Shown here one piece after another: positions 40,384-50,465 of a stretch of DNA of 64,000 nucleotides (positions within the stretch are counted from its first letter, which is position 1; every line of letters starts with the position of its first letter). The stretch comes from BMS3ABIN04 sp964553325 (GTDB taxonomy: Bacteria > Bacteroidota > Ignavibacteria > Ignavibacteriales > Melioribacteraceae), in the NCBI GenBank assembly GCA_964553325.1, contig CAZKKI010000069.1, positions 9,777 through 73,776 of the forward strand, written 5' to 3'. Below the pieces are notes generated by a model that saw only the letters and a list, made by a program, of their open reading frames with translations, searched no databases and was not told the DNA's origin. A program made the translations under genes and the position numbers.

Positions 40384-42407
40384 ACAATTCATCAAGCGAG
40401 TCACTTCCGTTTATAATTCTCATCGGTGCACCGAATTCCGGTAAAACAACGCTTTTTAACTCGCTCAGCGGCAAGAATTTCAAAACCGTCAATTACCCGG
40501 GTTCCACGGTCGAATATCACACAGCTGAAATCTCGGAAAAATATAAATGCAAAGCGTTACTGCTCGATTCACCAGGAATTATTAGTCTTGCGCCAAATTC
40601 TCCCGATGAAAAAGTTGCGGTCGATTCACTTTACAATCATCCCAAATACGGTAAACCCGATCTTGTTATTTTAACCGTAGATGCAAGTCAAATTTCCCGG
40701 CATTTATTATTAGCTAAAGAACTTATCGATTCCGGTTTTAACATCGTCATAGCTTTAACAATGACCGATATTTTGGAAAAGAAAAATTTACGAATTGATA
40801 TCGATAGACTCTCGGAATTATTAGGCGTAAAAGTAATTCCGGTAAACGGACAAACCGGCGACGGTTTATACGAGTTAACCAAAACGCTACAGAATGAAAT
40901 TAACAAAAAGAAAACACAACGACCCCCACACGGAAACAATTTAGAAAAAGAAAACTACAACGAATATTTGCTCAGGACATACAAGGAAATTGAAAAAATT
41001 GAAGAAGAGATAGTTGTTCCGTTAATCGAAAAAAATAAATTACAAAAAGCCAATGCCGAATTAAAAGTCATAAATAAAAATTTAAAAGACCAACTGGAAG
41101 AACCCGATAGCTTAACCTTGAAAATCGATAAAATTCTGCTGCATAAGTTTTGGGGACTTTTAATTTTCTTTCTAATAATGGCAATAACATTTACATCGAT
41201 TTTCTATGTTGCCCTTCCCATTATGGAATTGGTAAACGAATTCTTCACATTCCTTTCCTCTGCAGCTCTCGACCGGTTGGGCAATACTTGGTACGGGAAT
41301 TTAGTGGCAAACGGTGTAATTGCCGGAACCGGCGCGGTGATAGTTTTCGTCCCCCAAATTTTCATTTTGTTTTTAATTTTAGGGTTTTTGGAAGATACCG
41401 GATACTTGGCGCGGGGAGCGATGTTAGTGGACAAACCCCTTTCGAAATTGGGTTTGAACGGCAGATCTTTCGTTCCGATGCTTTCCGGATTCGCATGTGC
41501 CATTCCAGCCATCATGGCAGCCCGCACTATCCGCAGCAGAAAAGAAAGACTACTTACTATTTTTATAATCCCTTTAATGAGCTGCTCAGCGCGCTTACCC
41601 GTTTATACTTTGATAATAGCTTACCTCACACCGCCAGAAGAATTATGGTTGGGAGGTATCGCTTTGGCGGGAATTTATTTATTCAGTGTCATCAGCGCAA
41701 TTGTAATTGCGGGCATAGTAAATAAATTCAGCAAAACATTAATCCGGGAAAAATCCCATTCTTCCTTTATGCTCGAATTACCCACGTACAGAAAGCCGAA
41801 AGCGAAGGTAATTTTGAACAATGCTTATATTAATTCAAAAATGTACTTGATTAAAGCGGGTACGGTAATTCTCGTATTGTCCATTTTTCTTTGGTTTATA
41901 ACTTTCTTCCCCGATTCAAATCCTAAAATCGATACTACGGGTCTTAGTCAAGAACAAATCGAAATCCTTATTAATGCGGAAAGACTTGAAAACTCTTATG
42001 CGGCAAAGTTAGGACATTTAATCCAACCGATTATGACTCCGATCGGGATGGATTGGAGAGTCGGTGTATCTTTAATTTCAGCGTTCGCCGCTCGCGAAGT
42101 GTTCGTGAGCTCATTAGCATTAATTTTCAAAGTTACCGGCGACGGTTCAACTCAACATTCGCTATTAACGGCAATGCGAAACGCAACGATAAGCGGGACG
42201 GGCGAGAAGCTCTTTACTGTTGCTACAAGCATCGGGATAATAATATTTTTTGTCTTTGCCCTTCAGTGTATCTCAACACTTGCAATATCGAAACAAGAAA
42301 CCGGCGGGTGGCGAATTCCGATGTTGCAATTATTTATTTACACAACAATTGCCTACATACTTACTTTTATTACGGTAAACGGTCTGAGAGCGTTGGGAAT
42401 AAATTAA
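40380..42407 (+). CDS. feoB: Ferrous iron transporter B
   Basis: A 675-residue inner-membrane Fe(II) transporter with an N-terminal G domain and C-terminal helices. G1 is GAPNSGKTTLFNSL, G3 is DSPGI, and the Gate-like membrane motifs include GRSFVPMLSGFACAIPAI and later PLMSCSARLPVY. The G4 motif, normally NxxD, reads TMTD in VIALTMTDILEK, which could alter guanine recognition. A charged, partly coiled stretch (about 190-250) separates the G domain and the membrane part. Overlap with feoA implies coupled translation. It ends 12 bases before the convergent kinase gene. Confidence 0.95.
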   Translation: MNNSSSESLPFIILIGAPNSGKTTLFNSLSGKNFKTVNYPGSTVEYHTAEISEKYKCKALLLDSPGIISLAPNSPDEKVAVDSLYNHPKYGKPDLVILTVDASQISRHLLLAKELIDSGFNIVIALTMTDILEKKNLRIDIDRLSELLGVKVIPVNGQTGDGLYELTKTLQNEINKKKTQRPPHGNNLEKENYNEYLLRTYKEIEKIEEEIVVPLIEKNKLQKANAELKVINKNLKDQLEEPDSLTLKIDKILLHKFWGLLIFFLIMAITFTSIFYVALPIMELVNEFFTFLSSAALDRLGNTWYGNLVANGVIAGTGAVIVFVPQIFILFLILGFLEDTGYLARGAMLVDKPLSKLGLNGRSFVPMLSGFACAIPAIMAARTIRSRKERLLTIFIIPLMSCSARLPVYTLIIAYLTPPEELWLGGIALAGIYLFSVISAIVIAGIVNKFSKTLIREKSHSSFMLELPTYRKPKAKVILNNAYINSKMYLIKAGTVILVLSIFLWFITFFPDSNPKIDTTGLSQEQIEILINAERLENSYAAKLGHLIQPIMTPIGMDWRVGVSLISAFAAREVFVSSLALIFKVTGDGSTQHSLLTAMRNATISGTGEKLFTVATSIGIIIFFVFALQCISTLAISKQETGGWRIPMLQLFIYTTIAYILTFITVNGLRALGIN

Positions 42408-42419
42408 TATTGCAAAAAT

Positions 42420-45254
42420 TCATAATTTTTTTAGCCGCCTTTTTGCTTCGATTAGTTCGGGTAGGTCTTTATCGGCATCTTTCCATAAACTGAGAAACTT
42501 CTTATAATTTTCTTTTGCAAGAACTTTATTATTCAACGCCTCATATGCTTTCCCGAACATAAAGTACAATTTGGGGTAATATATCGGATAGAAAAGAAAA
42601 AAATCGTCCGACATTTTTTCCATTCGTTGCAACGTGCTTAATACCTCGTTATACATGCCCAGTTCAAGCTGCAATTTTGCTAACTGGAACAATACTATAA
42701 GATTAAATAATTCAATATTATATGTTTCCAAACTATCGAGTAAAATTTTTGCCCGCAAGTAATTCTTTTCTTTAATTTCATACAAACTTAGCAATGTAAG
42801 CTTCCATGGTTTCATGGAAATGATTTTCATCGCTTTATCCAATTCTCCTCGTCGCAAATAAAAAAGAGAAAGTCCTCCAACGTAAACCGCATCCTTCATA
42901 TGATATTTATATTTTAGCGTTTTTTCCATTTCAGCCCAAGCCGCATCCAGATTGTGCCACCCGTTCCAATAAGCAATTGCCTTTGATAGAATCCAGTACA
43001 TAGTTTTATTTGTGTCCTGCCGTGCCCAATAATAATTTACAAGGGTATCGCTCATTTCCAACACATCTTTATATCTACCCAAACAAAATAAAACACCTCT
43101 GTATTTTCTACGTACCAAACCAAATATTTTATCGGGTTTTCTTAATCCTAATAAAGGTTTTATAATTTTTTCCGCTTTATCTACCTTACCGGTATAAACA
43201 CAAAACTCCGCTAAAGTTGTAATAACAGAATAATCGTTCGGGAACAATTGAATATGATGTTCAATTTCATTTATGGCTTTATCATATTTCCCAAGTTTGA
43301 AATAAGCTTGTGCCAACTGATTAGTAGCTTCGCTCGTAGGGGAAATCATCAAATATCTTTTGGCAAAGGAAAGCATCTTATCATATTTTTTCTGCGCTTT
43401 GTACGTCCATGTCAAATGCTGCAAAGCACGCGGAAAAGTTGGATCTATTTCCAAAACTCTCAATAAGTATTTTTCCGCTTGTTCATAATATCCCGCGTGA
43501 TAAGACCAATCACCGATATTGTAAAGTATTTCTTTATCGTTAGGGAATCTTTTTTCTCCTTTTTTCAGAATTGCAATAGCACCGTCAAAATCCGATTTGT
43601 TTTCTTTCATTAAAGCTTTAATTATATATTTTTCCTTATCGGGAATTTTTTCAAACAAACCGAATGCTTTTTTCAAATATTTTTCCGCTTTAAGTTTATC
43701 CATTTCCCAATCGGTTGCATAAGCCATTCGATAATACGCCAAACCGAAATCCGGATCGAGCTTGATAGCTTGCTCGAATTCTTTTTGGGCTTTTTTAAAC
43801 TGAAGTTTGTCTATCAGCTCTTCGCCTTTGAAAAAGTGCTGATACGCATCAAGATTGGATGTAGTAATTTCGGCAACTTTTTTCGATGCAGCTTGAATAT
43901 CGGAAATTTTCTCATTTAATTTTGTTCGCGTTTCTTCCGAAAGTTTGTCTATCATATCGGGAATACTTTCTTTCCCGTCGCCTTTCACATTAACTGTAAA
44001 CAAATATTCGTTTTTACCCACATCCAAAACTTTCATATCGATTGTATAAACATTACCGAACTTACGAATCGATGCAATTGCCAATGTATTTATATTAGCC
44101 CGCTCACAAATTTCCCTTCCTAAATGTTCATCTATGTGGGTAAGATTTTCTTTCCCGAGGCGCCTCAAAATATCAAACATACGCGAACGTGTGGTTACGC
44201 ATAGCCGTTCGGATTGTTCCAATGCGGTAATTAGCATGCCGGAAAGACCGTTAAGTTCCGACTCACCTGTTTCGTTTTGAAAATCAACAACGGCGATTGG
44301 AATTCGTTGATTACTTTTAACATCGGAAGAAAGGGAAAAATATAAAATTGCAAATCCGATAAACAAAATTATACTTAATGCCGGAATCAGCTTGAACTTT
44401 TTGAATTTTCCATTCAGTTTATGAACCGGTTGTTTACCGGTTAAATTCGCTTTAATTTCCTTCAAATCCGAGATTAATTCTTCCGCGTTTTGATAACGTT
44501 CTTTTTTATCCTTCGCCAAGCAACTTTCGATGATGTTTCTTATTCCCCTAACGTTTTTTATTTCTTCCGTGTCGAGCGTCGGTTCTTCGTTCAAAATGGA
44601 ATAAATTATCGCCTGCTCGTATTCGCCCTTGAATGGAAGTTTACTCGTAATCATCTCGTAAAGGACAACACCCAAAGACCAAATATCCGAACGGTTATCA
44701 ACATTCTCGCCTTGTGCTTGTTCCGGCGACATGTAAGCCGCTGTTCCAACCGTTGTTCCTTTCCTTGTGAGCGAATTTCCTCCCAATCCTTTAGCCAATC
44801 CGAAATCCAAAATTTTCACGGTACCGTCCGATGTAACAAAAATATTTGCGGGTTTAATATCTCTGTGGATAATTCCCTTTTTATGTGCTTTTTGTAAACC
44901 TTCGGCAATTTGAATTGTAATATCGATGATTTCGGTAAACAACAACGACTTATTCTCAATCTTTTTCTTTAATGTTTCTCCTTCGTAAAAAGACATTGCA
45001 ATAAAAAGTTGACCGTCATCGGTTTCGCCGATTTCGTGAACCGTGCATATATTTTTGTGTTCCAAGGAAGAGGCGGTTTTGGCTTCATAAATAAATCTCA
45101 TTTTTGTTTCTTCATCGAACGAAAAAGCGGGTGGTAAAAATTTTAACGCAACATACCTATCCAGTTTTAAGTCCAGCGCTTTATATACAACGCCCATTCC
45201 ACCGCCGCCTAATTTTTCCACCACGCGGTAATGTGATATTTCCTTACCGATCAT
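42420..45254 (-). CDS. Serine/threonine protein kinase with C-terminal TPR region
   Basis: A 944-residue Hanks-type kinase. The kinase domain (about 8-270) has GGGGMGVVYKA, the VAI/ALK lysine in YVALKFLPP, HRDIKPANI, DFGLAKG and MSPEQAQGE, so it should be active. A membrane helix follows (about 290-312), then a region resembling FlgO/TolB-N-like domains (IPIAVVDFQNETGESELNGL) and about a dozen tetratricopeptide repeats to the end. The repeats would be outside the cytoplasm and may bind peptides or protein partners. It is next to the STAS and PP2C phosphatase genes in the same direction, which suggests a phosphorylation-based switch, although kinases of partner-switching systems are usually of another family. 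Confidence 0.92.
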   Translation of the reverse strand: MIGKEISHYRVVEKLGGGGMGVVYKALDLKLDRYVALKFLPPAFSFDEETKMRFIYEAKTASSLEHKNICTVHEIGETDDGQLFIAMSFYEGETLKKKIENKSLLFTEIIDITIQIAEGLQKAHKKGIIHRDIKPANIFVTSDGTVKILDFGLAKGLGGNSLTRKGTTVGTAAYMSPEQAQGENVDNRSDIWSLGVVLYEMITSKLPFKGEYEQAIIYSILNEEPTLDTEEIKNVRGIRNIIESCLAKDKKERYQNAEELISDLKEIKANLTGKQPVHKLNGKFKKFKLIPALSIILFIGFAILYFSLSSDVKSNQRIPIAVVDFQNETGESELNGLSGMLITALEQSERLCVTTRSRMFDILRRLGKENLTHIDEHLGREICERANINTLAIASIRKFGNVYTIDMKVLDVGKNEYLFTVNVKGDGKESIPDMIDKLSEETRTKLNEKISDIQAASKKVAEITTSNLDAYQHFFKGEELIDKLQFKKAQKEFEQAIKLDPDFGLAYYRMAYATDWEMDKLKAEKYLKKAFGLFEKIPDKEKYIIKALMKENKSDFDGAIAILKKGEKRFPNDKEILYNIGDWSYHAGYYEQAEKYLLRVLEIDPTFPRALQHLTWTYKAQKKYDKMLSFAKRYLMISPTSEATNQLAQAYFKLGKYDKAINEIEHHIQLFPNDYSVITTLAEFCVYTGKVDKAEKIIKPLLGLRKPDKIFGLVRRKYRGVLFCLGRYKDVLEMSDTLVNYYWARQDTNKTMYWILSKAIAYWNGWHNLDAAWAEMEKTLKYKYHMKDAVYVGGLSLFYLRRGELDKAMKIISMKPWKLTLLSLYEIKEKNYLRAKILLDSLETYNIELFNLIVLFQLAKLQLELGMYNEVLSTLQRMEKMSDDFFLFYPIYYPKLYFMFGKAYEALNNKVLAKENYKKFLSLWKDADKDLPELIEAKRRLKKL

Positions 45255-45317
45255 TTTAACTTAACCGCTCAAATATGTTTACCGAAAACTTGTTTCGCTT
45301 TTTAACGCTTTGCAAAA

Positions 45318-45671
45318 TTATACGGAAGCGACCTGACCGAAACTATTCACTGCATCTTCAACGGTATCGTAAATTTCGAATATCTGATTTAACTTTGTAA
45401 TGGAAAGCAATCCGCGCATTCTTTCATTAATCGAAGCTAATTTCAGTTTTCCACCGCTGTTCATAACGGTCGTATAATTTCGAATCAAGGTTCCCATTCC
45501 AGTACTGTTAACGTACGTAACACCGGAAAGATCAATAACGATATTTTTCTTTCCTTCCTCAAGATATTTTTTAATCGAATCGTTCAACTCGGTCGCTTCG
45601 GGTCCGCCGAGCAATTTTCCTTTAATCTCAAATACAACAGCATTGTACTTCTCGGTTATTTTGAGTTTCAT
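45318..45671 (-). CDS. STAS-domain anti-sigma factor antagonist
   Basis: A 117-residue STAS protein of the SpoIIAA/RsbV type. The phosphorylatable serine lies in the usual loop (DLSGVTYVNSTGMGTLI). In its unphosphorylated form such a protein binds an anti-sigma kinase and frees the sigma factor. Its start overlaps the stop of the PP2C phosphatase gene by four bases (ATGA), so the two are co-translated and form a partner-switching pair. The anti-sigma kinase is not in the window. Confidence 0.92.
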   Translation of the reverse strand: MKLKITEKYNAVVFEIKGKLLGGPEATELNDSIKKYLEEGKKNIVIDLSGVTYVNSTGMGTLIRNYTTVMNSGGKLKLASINERMRGLLSITKLNQIFEIYDTVEDAVNSFGQVASV

Positions 45672-46972
45672 TTTATCCTCCTTAAAATTAATAATGTTTT
45701 ATCATCGCTTTGGGGTTCACTCATTGCATGTTTTTCGGTCTCCCCAATAATCTTGCTTATTAATTCCGAAGGAGAAAGCTCAAAATTATCAATTAATAAC
45801 TCCATCAACCTTTCCTCGCCGTACTCTTCACCTTTTTCATTCATTGTTTCCGTGATTCCGTCGGAATAAACAACGATTAAATCACCGGCATCCAATTGTA
45901 AAGTTTCCTCATCGAACGGGAAAGCGTCCATAAAACCTAGGATGATTCCGCCTTTGCTTAGTTTAATAATTTCACCTTGCGCCGAAATTTTAACAGGATT
46001 GTTATGCCCGGCATTACAGTATGTTAAAGTGTGATTTTTATAATCGACTATCCCGGCAAACAAGGTGGCGTATTTGTCCACTTCGGTACTTTTATGCAAA
46101 AGCGTATTGGAGGAAAAAATAATATCCGATAAAGATTTATGGATTTGGGCTTGGCTTCGGAAAGTGGCTTGTAAATTAGCCATTAACATTGCGGCTGGAA
46201 TACCTTTTCCGGTAATGTCTCCCAAACAAAAGATTAATTCATATTCGTTGCGTAAAACAAAATCGTAATAATCGCCGCCGACTTCTTTTGCCGGTATATT
46301 TACCGCAGAGATTTCGTACCCGTGTACTTTTGGTATTTTCTGGGGTAAAATGTTTTTTTGGATTTCCGCTGCGGTTTTAAGCTCTTGCCGCAACTGTAGT
46401 AATTTTTTTTCTTCTTCCAATAACCGTGCATTCACAATAGTTTGAGTAGATTGGGCAGCGATAATGGACAATAATTTTTGATCTTCTTCGGTAAATTCCC
46501 CATCGTCTTTTTTATTAAAAACGGTAATAATTCCGATGATTCCGCCTTTCGAGAGCATGGGAACACTTAAAAACGATTTGATTTCCGAAGTTTTCAACAG
46601 TAAGTTATTAAAACGTTTATCGGAACTTACCTTTTTTACAAGCAACGGTTTTCTGTTTTTTAAAATCCATCCGGTAATTTGAGAATCCAACCGTAACGGC
46701 ACAAAGCCATCCGTTTTTGTATCCGCTTTTCTAATCATCGTTTGTAATTTATCGTCCGGTCTGTTTTCATCGAGTAACATAACCGCAGCTTGTTCAACAT
46801 TAAGATGCTTAATGCATTTCCATACAATCAAATCAATTATTTCGGTTAAGCTTAAAGTGGAACTTATGGCAGTGGCTATTTCGTTAAGTACGGAGAGTTC
46901 CTCAATCGCTTTTCTCAAGCGTTTATTTTCTTCGATTAAAAAACCGGTTTCGCTTTTATCATCCATTTTCAT
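45668..46972 (-). CDS. GAF-PP2C (SpoIIE/RsbU-type) phosphatase
   Basis: A 434-residue soluble phosphatase with a coiled coil (about 8-30), a GAF sensor domain (about 30-175), a linking helix and a PP2C/SpoIIE catalytic domain (about 210-430). Metal-binding motifs are visible in GGDYYDFVL, CLGDITGKGIPAAMLM and DLIVVYSDGITETMNEKGE. It should dephosphorylate the STAS protein encoded immediately downstream. Two ATG codons begin the frame two residues apart. The input to the GAF domain is unknown. Confidence 0.92.
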   Translation of the reverse strand: MKMDDKSETGFLIEENKRLRKAIEELSVLNEIATAISSTLSLTEIIDLIVWKCIKHLNVEQAAVMLLDENRPDDKLQTMIRKADTKTDGFVPLRLDSQITGWILKNRKPLLVKKVSSDKRFNNLLLKTSEIKSFLSVPMLSKGGIIGIITVFNKKDDGEFTEEDQKLLSIIAAQSTQTIVNARLLEEEKKLLQLRQELKTAAEIQKNILPQKIPKVHGYEISAVNIPAKEVGGDYYDFVLRNEYELIFCLGDITGKGIPAAMLMANLQATFRSQAQIHKSLSDIIFSSNTLLHKSTEVDKYATLFAGIVDYKNHTLTYCNAGHNNPVKISAQGEIIKLSKGGIILGFMDAFPFDEETLQLDAGDLIVVYSDGITETMNEKGEEYGEERLMELLIDNFELSPSELISKIIGETEKHAMSEPQSDDKTLLILRRIK

Positions 46973-47178
46973 AAATGGATTTTACTTTACAAAAGTAAAA
47001 TGTTCGGAAACAATTTATCTCGCAAGATACCGTTCAATCAAATCAACCGGAAAAGAGAAATAACTTCGTAAAAGAGCGGGAAAATTTCCGAAACCGGTAA
47101 AGGGGAATGAACTGGAAACCGACTCGTTTTTAATTACACTTTAAAATAATAAATTCATTTGAACTTTTCTATTATAAA

Positions 47179-47712
47179 TCAAGATTCGATTCCCCGACGG
47201 GACAGAATTCCTTTTTCGTAATAATGTTTAACTTCTTTCATTTCCGTTACAAGATCGGCTTCGCTCAAAATTGCCGGAGGACAGTACCTACCGGTTATAA
47301 CAATTTCAACTTGCTTAGGTTTCATTTTGATGAAATCAAGAATATCGTTTTCCGACAACAGTTGAAAATATATCGAAACACAAGCTTCATCGAGAATAAT
47401 AATATCATAATTGCCGCTCAGCATTTTTTCTTTTGCTTTTTCCAAGCCAGCCTTAATTTTCGCAATATCATCTTCTGAGGGCAATTCTTTTTTATATACA
47501 AATTCATCTCCCCCGAACTGTTCAAGCGTAATCCACTCCCTTAAATATTTTAAACTGTTTATTTCATTGTACGGATACTCTTTCATAAATTGAGCTACGT
47601 ATGTTTTTAAGCCGAACCCCGCGGCTCTTACCGCCAAACCGATTGCCGCTGTTGTTTTCCCTTTACCGTTACCGGTATAAACTTGAACAAATCCTTCTTT
47701 TAACTTCGTCAT
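47179..47712 (-). CDS. cobO: Corrinoid adenosyltransferase
   Basis: A 177-residue CobA/CobO-type ATP:cob(I)alamin adenosyltransferase, which makes adenosylcobalamin. The P-loop is GNGKGKTTAAIGLAVRAAG and the family segments KFMKEYPYNEIN-like, DIIILDEACVSI and EIVITGRYCPPAI are present, as is EMKEVKHYYEKGI at the end. It is a good match to the need for coenzyme B12 of a mutase such as the one whose B12 subunit is encoded at 30088. The ATG at 47712 is preferred; a TTG four codons upstream is possible. It follows the S46 peptidase gene by 35 bases. Confidence 0.93.
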   Translation of the reverse strand: MTKLKEGFVQVYTGNGKGKTTAAIGLAVRAAGFGLKTYVAQFMKEYPYNEINSLKYLREWITLEQFGGDEFVYKKELPSEDDIAKIKAGLEKAKEKMLSGNYDIIILDEACVSIYFQLLSENDILDFIKMKPKQVEIVITGRYCPPAILSEADLVTEMKEVKHYYEKGILSRRGIES

Positions 47713-47747
47713 ATTTCCACTCAATTATTTTTCGGAAAAGTCAATTG

Positions 47748-49904
47748 TTATTCAACAATTTTACCGTTCGTTATTTCTTCGACCAATCTTCCGGTTTTAT
47801 AAACATACTTCAAAGCCTCAAGCAACCCTTTGGCATCCGTTGCAACCGTCCGGTTGTTTTCTTCCAGAAATATTATGTATCCGGCAAGACTTTCAATATT
47901 TCCGTCGTGAACCAATCCTACGATTTCACGATTTTTATTTATTATGGAACTTCCGGAATTGCCCCCGACAATATCGTTGGTTGATGCAAATCCCACCGGA
48001 GTTGCCAAATCGAGTTCCGGCGGCGGCGTTTTCCAACGTTCGTGCAAACCCCAAGGATAAGTGTTTCCACCGAAAGAGAAATATCTATCCCACAAACCGT
48101 AATAAGTGGTTTTCCCCGGCGCAATTGTACCGTTATACTCATAACCCTTAATCGTACCATCCGAAATTCTTAAGGTAAGAGTTGCATCGGGTGGAATAGC
48201 GTTACCGTAAATTGCAAAAACAGCTTCGCCAAGCAATTCATTAAATACCGAAAGCGAATTGTTTAATTTTCTTCTTTGCTCGCGCAGCGAATCCAAAATC
48301 TTTCTTGAATTTCGTGCAAACAAGATAAACGGATCGTTGGAATTAAGTATTGAATCGGGCGGCAGTTCAATAAGTTGCTTGACTTTTTCCTTTGATGTAA
48401 TAACAGATTCATTAAAAAGATATTCCGCTGTATATTCGTTTAAATTTCCGCCGACCATCGATGTTACAAATTCATGGTTTTCACCCAATACAGATTTTAT
48501 ATAATTCAGATACGCTTCAATCAATAATTTGTTAAACTCAACATTAATTTCGTCCGGATAAATAATTTGCAACACCGAATCAACATTTCCGGGGTAATCG
48601 TTAATTTCCCTTTCGTACTCTGGAATTTTCTTTTGTTCGGCGTAATCTATCAATCGTTGCGCTATTTTCAGATAAACCGGTTTAATCGTTCCACGGACGT
48701 TAAAAGCGTAGTATTCGTCGGCACTTTCCGTAAGTTTATTAATTACCGTTTTTATTGAATCCCACACGAATCCATACTTTTTGTTTAATTGCTCGCTTTG
48801 AAATACTTTCTCCTTCAAATCGTTCTCGAATGAAATTTTCTTTTTCATAATATACGGATCCCTTAATGCAGCAAGTCTTCCCGCATACGATTTTCTAGCA
48901 TTTCCCCAACGCATTATTTGCATCAAGTATTTGCTTTCCTCTTCGGGGTGTTTTTCGAACATTTTGAAATATGCATAATAAATTTGGTTAAATCCGCTAA
49001 GTAAATACTTATATACTTTTTCTTTCAGATAATTCAATTCGGCTACGGATAGCAATCTGCTCGTTTTCCCGGGGCGTCCGACAACAAAAATCAATTCGTT
49101 TTCTCTCGCTCCGTTTTTTCCCCACTTAAAAAAATGATTTGTTTTGACCGGTTTTCCATCTTCGTTGTATGCACGGTAGAAAGCGAAATCGAGTTCGTAT
49201 CTCGGATAAGTAAAATTATCCCAATCCCAACCGGTAGCTGCAATTTGAAAATCGGGCGACATAACCAAACGAATGTCGTTATATCTTTTATATCCGTAAA
49301 GTGAATATTTTCCGCCGTGGTAGAGAGTAACGATTTTACAAATCAATCCGGTCTCTTCGGAATATTTATTTTCCAAATTTGCAATTTTTTCATTTTTCAG
49401 AATTGTTTTCCCTTCGCTTGTTTCAGCTTTCGCCAAAGCGTTCTTTATTGAATCGGTAACATCTTCAATCAGAACCAACTGATCGACGAACAATCCCGGT
49501 ATTTTTCTTTCTTCATTAATATTTTCGGCATAAAACCCGTCGCGCAATAAGTTTTCCCCATCTTGTTCTATTAATTTCAATAAACTTCTACCGCAATGAT
49601 GATTCGTCATAATTAAACCGTCTGCGGAAATGAAAGCAGCGGAACAACCGCCGCCGAACTGGAGAGCGGATCTCATCACGTCATCGAGCCATAAACTATC
49701 GGGGACAAAACCGTATTTATTTTCCCATTTATCAAACGGTATTGCGTCGAACGTCCACATCCCACCGAATTCATCCAAGTTAAATTTTACCGTATCGATA
49801 TCAACCGGTTCGTAAAAACCCCTTTGGGAAAATACATGACCGTACATCAACAGAACAGTTGTAATTACGATTATCAGCGATTTCAAATTTAATTTAACGG
49901 ACAT
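47748..49904 (-). CDS. S46-family dipeptidyl-peptidase (DPP7-like), copy 1
   Basis: A 718-residue exported serine exopeptidase. The signal peptide ends near GHVFSQ. Catalytic His lies in MTNHHCGRSLL, Asp in WDWDNFTYPRY and Ser650 in GNSGSS. The residue 18 after the catalytic serine is Gly668 (VHDGN); in characterised S46 enzymes Gly here goes with DPP7-type specificity for hydrophobic residues, whereas DPP11 has Arg and prefers Asp/Glu. The enzyme should remove dipeptides from peptide N termini in the periplasm. ATG at 49904 has GAGG upstream. A paralogue lies at 51942. Confidence 0.93.
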   Translation of the reverse strand: MSVKLNLKSLIIVITTVLLMYGHVFSQRGFYEPVDIDTVKFNLDEFGGMWTFDAIPFDKWENKYGFVPDSLWLDDVMRSALQFGGGCSAAFISADGLIMTNHHCGRSLLKLIEQDGENLLRDGFYAENINEERKIPGLFVDQLVLIEDVTDSIKNALAKAETSEGKTILKNEKIANLENKYSEETGLICKIVTLYHGGKYSLYGYKRYNDIRLVMSPDFQIAATGWDWDNFTYPRYELDFAFYRAYNEDGKPVKTNHFFKWGKNGARENELIFVVGRPGKTSRLLSVAELNYLKEKVYKYLLSGFNQIYYAYFKMFEKHPEEESKYLMQIMRWGNARKSYAGRLAALRDPYIMKKKISFENDLKEKVFQSEQLNKKYGFVWDSIKTVINKLTESADEYYAFNVRGTIKPVYLKIAQRLIDYAEQKKIPEYEREINDYPGNVDSVLQIIYPDEINVEFNKLLIEAYLNYIKSVLGENHEFVTSMVGGNLNEYTAEYLFNESVITSKEKVKQLIELPPDSILNSNDPFILFARNSRKILDSLREQRRKLNNSLSVFNELLGEAVFAIYGNAIPPDATLTLRISDGTIKGYEYNGTIAPGKTTYYGLWDRYFSFGGNTYPWGLHERWKTPPPELDLATPVGFASTNDIVGGNSGSSIINKNREIVGLVHDGNIESLAGYIIFLEENNRTVATDAKGLLEALKYVYKTGRLVEEITNGKIVE

Positions 49905-50035
49905 CAACAACCTCAAATTTTATTCAAAATTTAGTTAGATTTGAATGCGAAATACGAACTTATAAATCGCGTTCAATAATACTAAATTATTTGTTATTTT
50001 TTAACGGGTTGTTATATAAAAGAAGCGGGAAAAGC

Positions 50036-50452
50036 ATGAATCTAAGTTGGAAGGATAAAAGTTATTATTTCAAAGGATTGTTGTTACTTATCGGAAAAGA
50101 CTTCGTTATTTCTGAAGAAGAAAGACATTTGCTTCAAGATATAGGTCGTGCATTAGGGTTCGAACAAAAATTTATAGATTCTTCAATAGATAATTTATTG
50201 GAGAACAAATACATAATAGACGAACCACCGGTTTTCTCCGGAAAAGAAATTGCCAAAATTTTTATTAAAGACGGAATCCGCGTTGCAATTTCGGATAAAG
50301 ATATGCATCCGTTCGAAATTGAATGGTTACAAAAAGTAGCGAAAGCAAACGGATTAAGTGAGAATTTTGTTGCCGAACAAATCGATTTTTACTTGAGAAA
50401 CCAATATTTAATAGAAAAGCGAGACAATTTGGAAGTTCATAATTTCGAATAA
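50036..50452 (+). CDS. Small TerB-like helical protein
   Basis: A 138-residue soluble protein of unknown function. It is all-helical by appearance, with two related halves (KGLLLLIGKDFVISEEERHL / ...ISDKDMHPFEIEWLQKVAKA), each with an acidic EE/HPFE turn, resembling the TerB fold of tellurite-resistance and other helical metal-binding proteins. I treat the likeness as weak. The start at 50036 follows AGCGGGA; the longer frame from 49991 has no ribosome site. It is 13 bases before the aldehyde dehydrogenase gene, so both may share a transcript. Confidence 0.6.
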   Translation: MNLSWKDKSYYFKGLLLLIGKDFVISEEERHLLQDIGRALGFEQKFIDSSIDNLLENKYIIDEPPVFSGKEIAKIFIKDGIRVAISDKDMHPFEIEWLQKVAKANGLSENFVAEQIDFYLRNQYLIEKRDNLEVHNFE

Positions 50453-50465
50453 AGCCGGTGATATA

